A stretch of DNA of 15,994 nt, from contig JAPYTV010000015.1 of the NCBI GenBank assembly GCA_029941985.1, forward strand, positions 1 to 15,994. Reading direction: 5' to 3'. Shown here piece after piece: positions 13,474 through 15,994 of this stretch. This DNA comes from Candidatus Pelagibacter sp. GTDB taxonomy: Bacteria > Pseudomonadota > Alphaproteobacteria > Pelagibacterales > Pelagibacteraceae. The notes under the pieces are model-generated. The model was not told where the DNA came from. It searched no databases and saw only the letters and a program-made list of their open reading frames with translations. Positions within the stretch are counted from its first letter, which is position 1. Every line of letters begins with the position of its first letter. The position numbers were made by a program, and so were the translations under genes.

Positions 13474-14794
13474 CAGCTTTTAATTTTCCTTTAGACGATA
13501 TATTTAAGGCTTGATCCAAGTCTTCTATAATATCATCAACATGTTCTATACCAATAGCCAATCTCACATATCCTGGTGTTACGCCTGAGGCTATAAGTTC
13601 TTCTTCATTTAGTTGACTGTGTGTTGTTGTTGCCGGATGAATAGCTAAACTTTTAGCATCTCCAATATTAGCGACATGATAGAACATTTTTAAAGCTTCT
13701 ATAAATTTTTTACCAGCTTCAATACCACCTTTAAGTTCAATGCCTACTAAAGCACCATTGCCACCAGATAAATATTTCTTAGCACGTTTCGCTATTTCAC
13801 CTTCATGATTAGTAGGGTAGATAACTTTAGATATTTCTTTGTGGCCTTTTAGATAATCAACAACTTTTTCTGCATTAGAACAATGTTGTTTCATTCTAAG
13901 AGCTACTGTTTCAAGTCCTTGAATGAATCCAAAAGCATTATCTGGTGCTAAAGCTGCACCAAGATCTCTTAAAAGAGTAACTCTTGCTCTTACTGCAAAT
14001 GAAACATTTGCACCAGTTAATTCAGGCACTGCTTTACCCCACACAACTCCTCCATAGCTTGCGTCAGGCTCATTAAAATTAGGTTGTCTTTTAGGATCTG
14101 TTGTCCAATCAAAGTTACCACCATCAATTAATGCTCCTCCAACAACTGTACCATGACCACCTATATATTTTGTAAGTGAATAAACAACAACTGCTGCACC
14201 ATGTTCTATTGGCTTACAAATAACAGGGGATGCCGTATTATCCATTATTAATGGTATGTTATGTTTTTTACCAATTTCTGATACTTCTTTAATAGGAAAC
14301 ACTCTTAGGTAAGGATTTGGTAAAGTTTCACCATAAAAAGCTCTAGTTTTATCATCTATAGCTTTTTCAAAGTTTTTAGGATCAACAGGGTCTGCGTACC
14401 TAACTTCAATTCCAAGTTTACTTAATGTGTGAGTAAATAAAGAAACTGTTCCACCGTACAAGTCTGTAGAACTAACAATATTATCACCAGCTTTTGCAAC
14501 GTTTAAAACTGCATATGCTGAAGCCGTTTGACCTGATGATACTGTTAAACAAGCTAATCCACCTTCTAATGCAGCTAATCTTTTTTCAAGCGCATCATTT
14601 GTTGGGTTCATTATTCTTGTATAAATGTTTCCAAACTCTTTTAATGCAAAGAGATTTGCAGCATGTTCAGTGCTATCAAATTGATAAGAGGTAGTTCTAT
14701 AAATAGGAACTGCTACAGCTTTGGTTGTTGGATCACTTCTATAATCACCGCCATGTATAGCGATAGTTTCTGGGTTTTGTCTTTTTGTACTCAT
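13466..14794 (-). CDS. metY: O-acetylhomoserine sulfhydrylase / aminocarboxypropyltransferase
   Basis: MetY is a PLP enzyme that makes homocysteine (or, with methanethiol, methionine) from O-acetylhomoserine. The 442-residue length fits MetY rather than the shorter cystathionine gamma-synthase. It has I-H-G-G at 13-16, P-I-Y-R-T-T-S-Y-Q-F, Y-T-R-I-M-N-P-T near 58-65, S-S-G-Q-T-A near 86-91, M-D-N-T-A-S with the PLP-binding Asp185, and Y-S-L-T-K-Y-I-G-G-H-G with the PLP Lys209. The start ATG at 14792-14794 has an unusually good ribosome binding site for this window, AAGGAG at 14807-14802, seven bases upstream, and that site is part of the predicted SAM-V aptamer. Expression is therefore probably switched off by S-adenosylmethionine. 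The other end overlaps ctaA by 8 nt. Confidence 0.94.
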   Translation of the reverse strand: MSTKRQNPETIAIHGGDYRSDPTTKAVAVPIYRTTSYQFDSTEHAANLFALKEFGNIYTRIMNPTNDALEKRLAALEGGLACLTVSSGQTASAYAVLNVAKAGDNIVSSTDLYGGTVSLFTHTLSKLGIEVRYADPVDPKNFEKAIDDKTRAFYGETLPNPYLRVFPIKEVSEIGKKHNIPLIMDNTASPVICKPIEHGAAVVVYSLTKYIGGHGTVVGGALIDGGNFDWTTDPKRQPNFNEPDASYGGVVWGKAVPELTGANVSFAVRARVTLLRDLGAALAPDNAFGFIQGLETVALRMKQHCSNAEKVVDYLKGHKEISKVIYPTNHEGEIAKRAKKYLSGGNGALVGIELKGGIEAGKKFIEALKMFYHVANIGDAKSLAIHPATTTHSQLNEEELIASGVTPGYVRLAIGIEHVDDIIEDLDQALNISSKGKLKAVS

Positions 14795-14801
14795 CTTAGT
14801 T

Positions 14802-14860
14802 CTCCTTTTTTAGTGCTTTAACTTGATGTAAGGCGCACAATATAGTTCAAATGCCTACCG
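14802..14860 (-). promoter_or_regulatory. Predicted SAM-V riboswitch covering the metY ribosome binding site
   Basis: On the minus strand the segment has the SAM-II/SAM-V aptamer core: stem P1 from GUAGGC (14858-14853) and GCCUUAC (14834-14828, one bulge), a loop reading AUUUGAACUAUAUUGUGC, then a 3' strand GCACUAAAAAAGGAG. GUGC (14838-14835) can pair with GCAC (14816-14813) to close an H-type pseudoknot. The final AAGGAG is also the metY ribosome binding site, so S-adenosylmethionine binding would block translation. SAM-V was first described in Pelagibacter and lies at ribosome binding sites there. I recognised it by memory of the consensus; no covariance search was run. Confidence 0.75.
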
Positions 14861-14871
14861 AATATGTGTGT

Positions 14872-14924
14872 AAAAAATCCTTTTTAGCAATTAAAGCCTG
14901 CAATAGGAACAAATCGGCAGAAAC
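14872..14924 (-). promoter_or_regulatory. Predicted SAM-II riboswitch upstream of the SAM-V element
   Basis: On the minus strand the segment reads ...CUGCCGAUUUGUUCCUAUUG, then CAGGC and UUUAAUUGCUAAAAAGGA, very close to the SAM-II core seen in the metX aptamer from marine metagenomes (GAUUU, CC, UAUUGCA, GCUAAAAAGG in the same order). P1 would be GCC (14918-14916) with GGC (14898-14896), and the pseudoknot would pair UCCU (14908-14905) with AGGA (14881-14878). Six T follow at 14877-14872, so the SAM-bound form could favour termination. P1 is only three pairs here, shorter than usual. Confidence 0.65.
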
Positions 14925-14932
14925 AAGATATC

Positions 14933-14938
14933 ATTATA
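14933..14938 (-). promoter_or_regulatory. Predicted -10 element of the metY promoter
   Basis: A perfect TATAAT lies on the minus strand at 14938-14933. Transcription would begin near 14926, directly before the predicted SAM-II aptamer at 14924, so the mRNA leader would be about 130 nt and consist almost only of the two aptamers. No good -35 is seen 16-18 nt upstream. Confidence 0.5.
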
Positions 14939-14965
14939 AACTACTATTACAAGCTAAATATAAAA

Positions 14966-14994
14966 TTGACTTTATAATTAATAATAAGTATTAA
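14966..14994 (+). promoter_or_regulatory. Predicted rplM promoter
   Basis: TTGACT at 14966-14971 and TATTAA at 14989-14994 are 17 nt apart and would start the rplM mRNA near 15001, only a few bases before its ATG. A perfect TATAAT at 14973-14978 is an alternative -10 (start near 14985) but has no good -35. The metY -10 on the other strand is about 30 nt away, so the two divergent promoters are back to back. Confidence 0.45.
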
Positions 14995-15004
14995 TCCCAC
15001 CACA

Positions 15005-15466
15005 ATGACAAAATTTCTAAAAAGTAGTGAAATAACTAGTAATTGGTTTGAAATAGACGCAAAAAATGCTGTAGTTGGAAGAATGGCTTCTGTTATATCT
15101 ATGATTATTAGAGGTAAAAATAAAACTACTTACACTCCCCATATGGACGATGGTGACTTTGTTGTTGTAAAAAATATTGAACAAGCAAAGTTCACAGGAA
15201 ATAAGTTTAAAGATAAAAAGTATTACAAACATACAGGACACCCAGGGGGAATTAAGGAAATAACACCTGAAAAGTTACTTGAAAAAAACAAACCAGGTGA
15301 AAGTTTAAAATTAGCAGTAAAAAGAATGTTACCCGGTGGCGTTCTTGGAAGAAAACAATTAACTAAATTGAAAATTTATGCTGGTGGAGATCACCCTCAT
15401 GCAGCACAAAATCCTACAACGATAGATTTAAATAAACTAAATAGTAAAAATTTAATTAGAAACTAA
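15005..15466 (+). CDS. rplM: 50S ribosomal protein L13
   Basis: L13 is an early-assembling protein of the large ribosomal subunit. The 153-residue protein has the family landmarks W-F-E-I-D-A-K near residue 14-20, G-R-M-A-S, the I-R-G-K-N-K-T-T-Y-T-P-H segment, D-F-V-V-V-K-N, the K-Y-Y-K-H-T-G-H-P-G-G segment near 77-87, and A-V-K-R-M-L-P with a following L-G-R. The C-terminus has I-Y-A-G-G-D-H-P-H-A-A-Q. It is followed by rpsI after one base, the universal rplM-rpsI pair. The predicted promoter lies just upstream and the leader is very short, so little room exists for a ribosomal protein autoregulatory leader. Confidence 0.97.
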   Translation: MTKFLKSSEITSNWFEIDAKNAVVGRMASVISMIIRGKNKTTYTPHMDDGDFVVVKNIEQAKFTGNKFKDKKYYKHTGHPGGIKEITPEKLLEKNKPGESLKLAVKRMLPGGVLGRKQLTKLKIYAGGDHPHAAQNPTTIDLNKLNSKNLIRN

Positions 15467-15467
15467 T

Positions 15468-15908
15468 ATGGAATCATCTGTACAAACAACTTCAAAAAAA
15501 CCTAAAATTAAATTAGATTTTAAAGATAGTAAATACGCAACAGGTAGAAGAAAAAAATCTATAGCTAAAATCTGGTTAAAAAAAGGTACTGGTAAAATAT
15601 ATGTTAATGGAAAATTATTTAATGAATATTTTTCAAACGATAGTCATAAAATGCAAATTACTAGACCATTTGAAATATTAAATCAGGCAACTGATTATGA
15701 TGTTAGATGTAGTGTTAAAGGTGGAGGACATACAGGTCAAGCTGGAGCAATGGTTCACGGCATATCAAAAGCTTTACTTTTATTTGATCCAGATTCTAAA
15801 TCTGCATTAAAAACCGAAAAACTCACTACGAGAGACTCTAGGTCAGTTGAAAGAAAGAAACCTGGTCGTAAAAAAGCTAGAAGAAGCTTTCAATTTTCTA
15901 AAAGATAA
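15468..15908 (+). CDS. rpsI: 30S ribosomal protein S9
   Basis: S9 is a head protein of the small ribosomal subunit whose C-terminal tail reaches the P-site tRNA. The 146-residue protein has Y-A-T-G-R-R-K-K-S-I-A near residue 23-33, G-K-I-Y-V-N-G, C-S-V-K-G-G-G-H-T-G-Q-A-G-A, and the basic end R-K-K-P-G-R-K-K-A-R-R-S-F-Q-F-S-K-R; the usual terminal Lys-Arg is present. An N-terminal extension of about 20 lysine-rich residues precedes the conserved part, as in other Alphaproteobacteria. It starts one base after rplM. A run of nine T follows the stop, without a convincing stem before it. Confidence 0.97.
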   Translation: MESSVQTTSKKPKIKLDFKDSKYATGRRKKSIAKIWLKKGTGKIYVNGKLFNEYFSNDSHKMQITRPFEILNQATDYDVRCSVKGGGHTGQAGAMVHGISKALLLFDPDSKSALKTEKLTTRDSRSVERKKPGRKKARRSFQFSKR

Positions 15909-15927
15909 TTTTTTTTTAATTCTAAAC

Positions 15928-15936
15928 TGTTATAAT
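15928..15936 (+). promoter_or_regulatory. Extended -10 element before argC
   Basis: TGTTATAAT matches the extended -10 consensus TGnTATAAT exactly. Initiation six to seven bases downstream falls at 15942-15943, the first bases of the argC ATG, so the argC mRNA made from it would be leaderless. No -35 is evident, which extended -10 promoters do not need. Confidence 0.45.
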
Positions 15937-15941
15937 ATTAA

Positions 15942-15994
15942 ATGCCTAAGCTTAATGTATTAATCGCTGGATCAACTGGATATATTGGTATTCA
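15942..15994 (+). CDS. argC: N-acetyl-gamma-glutamyl-phosphate reductase, N-terminal fragment
   Basis: Only the first 17 codons are inside the window: M-P-K-L-N-V-L-I-A-G-S-T-G-Y-I-G-I. The strand followed by G-S-T-G-Y-I-G is the NADP-binding Rossmann start of ArgC, which reduces N-acetylglutamyl phosphate in arginine synthesis. The order rplM-rpsI-argC is common in Alphaproteobacteria, which supports the call. The gene runs off the right edge, so the catalytic Cys is not seen. It is separated from rpsI by 33 nt, containing a T run and an extended -10 element. Confidence 0.78.
   Translation, partial: MPKLNVLIAGSTGYIGI

Noticed and set aside
14494..14694. Plus-strand open frame of 66 codons
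   Set aside because: It is antisense within metY and shows no domain features.
15890..15920. Intrinsic terminator after rpsI
   Set aside because: There is a run of T after the stop, but the only stem in front (TTTT-CT-AAAA) is four A/U pairs with a two-base loop, too weak to call.
1..15994. Mobile elements, CRISPR, defence or phage genes
   Set aside because: All coding sequence is accounted for by conserved core genes; no repeats, transposase or recombinase motifs were seen.

Overview
The window is a very AT-rich, extremely compact stretch of an alphaproteobacterial chromosome, almost certainly from the SAR11 clade (Pelagibacterales). The signs are strong A/T codon bias, Lys/Asn/Ile-rich proteins, intergenic gaps mostly of 0-20 nt, many stop/start overlaps, alphaproteobacterial gene orders (rpiB-glyA-nrdR-rib-nusB-thiL; bamE/ubiquinol-cytochrome c chaperone/plsX/ihfA/merR; rplM-rpsI-argC), and a SAM-II plus SAM-V riboswitch pair in front of metY, a combination known from Pelagibacter. 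There is no mobile element, CRISPR array, tRNA or rRNA gene in the window.

Layout. (1) 1-6902, plus strand: the tail of an aspartyl/asparaginyl beta-hydroxylase-like gene, then rpiB, glyA, nrdR, ribD, ribE, ribB fused to a degenerate ribA domain, ribH, nusB and thiL, packed as one probable transcription unit. It covers pentose phosphate isomerisation (ribulose-5-phosphate is also the RibB substrate), one-carbon metabolism, control of ribonucleotide reductase, riboflavin synthesis, transcription antitermination and the last step to thiamine diphosphate. (2) 6992-9097: a K+-independent proton-pumping pyrophosphatase gene with its own upstream region, which contains a boxA-like element. (3) 9094-12105: bamE on the minus strand, head-to-head with a cytochrome bc1 assembly chaperone gene whose start codon overlaps the bamE start codon, followed by rpmF, plsX, ihfA, a MerR-type regulator and rpmG. 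The usual alphaproteobacterial neighbours DUF177 and fabH are missing from this block. (4) 12123-13473: a small chorismate mutase gene (minus) divergent from ctaA (heme A synthase), which supplies heme A to cytochrome oxidase. (5) 13466-14794: metY on the minus strand with a 5' leader that appears to hold two S-adenosylmethionine aptamers in series. (6) 15005-15994: rplM, rpsI and the start of argC on the plus strand.

Most of the window is core metabolism. The features most worth attention are regulatory or structural: the tandem SAM-II/SAM-V leader of metY, the boxA-like sequence before hppA, start codons of opposite genes sharing one CATG, a 15-bp tandem duplication that builds the only apparent terminator between rpmG and the chorismate mutase gene, a shortened Cys-x-Cys knuckle in NrdR, a RibBX-type protein that has lost the GTP cyclohydrolase II metal site, and altered active-site residues in the chorismate mutase and SHMT.
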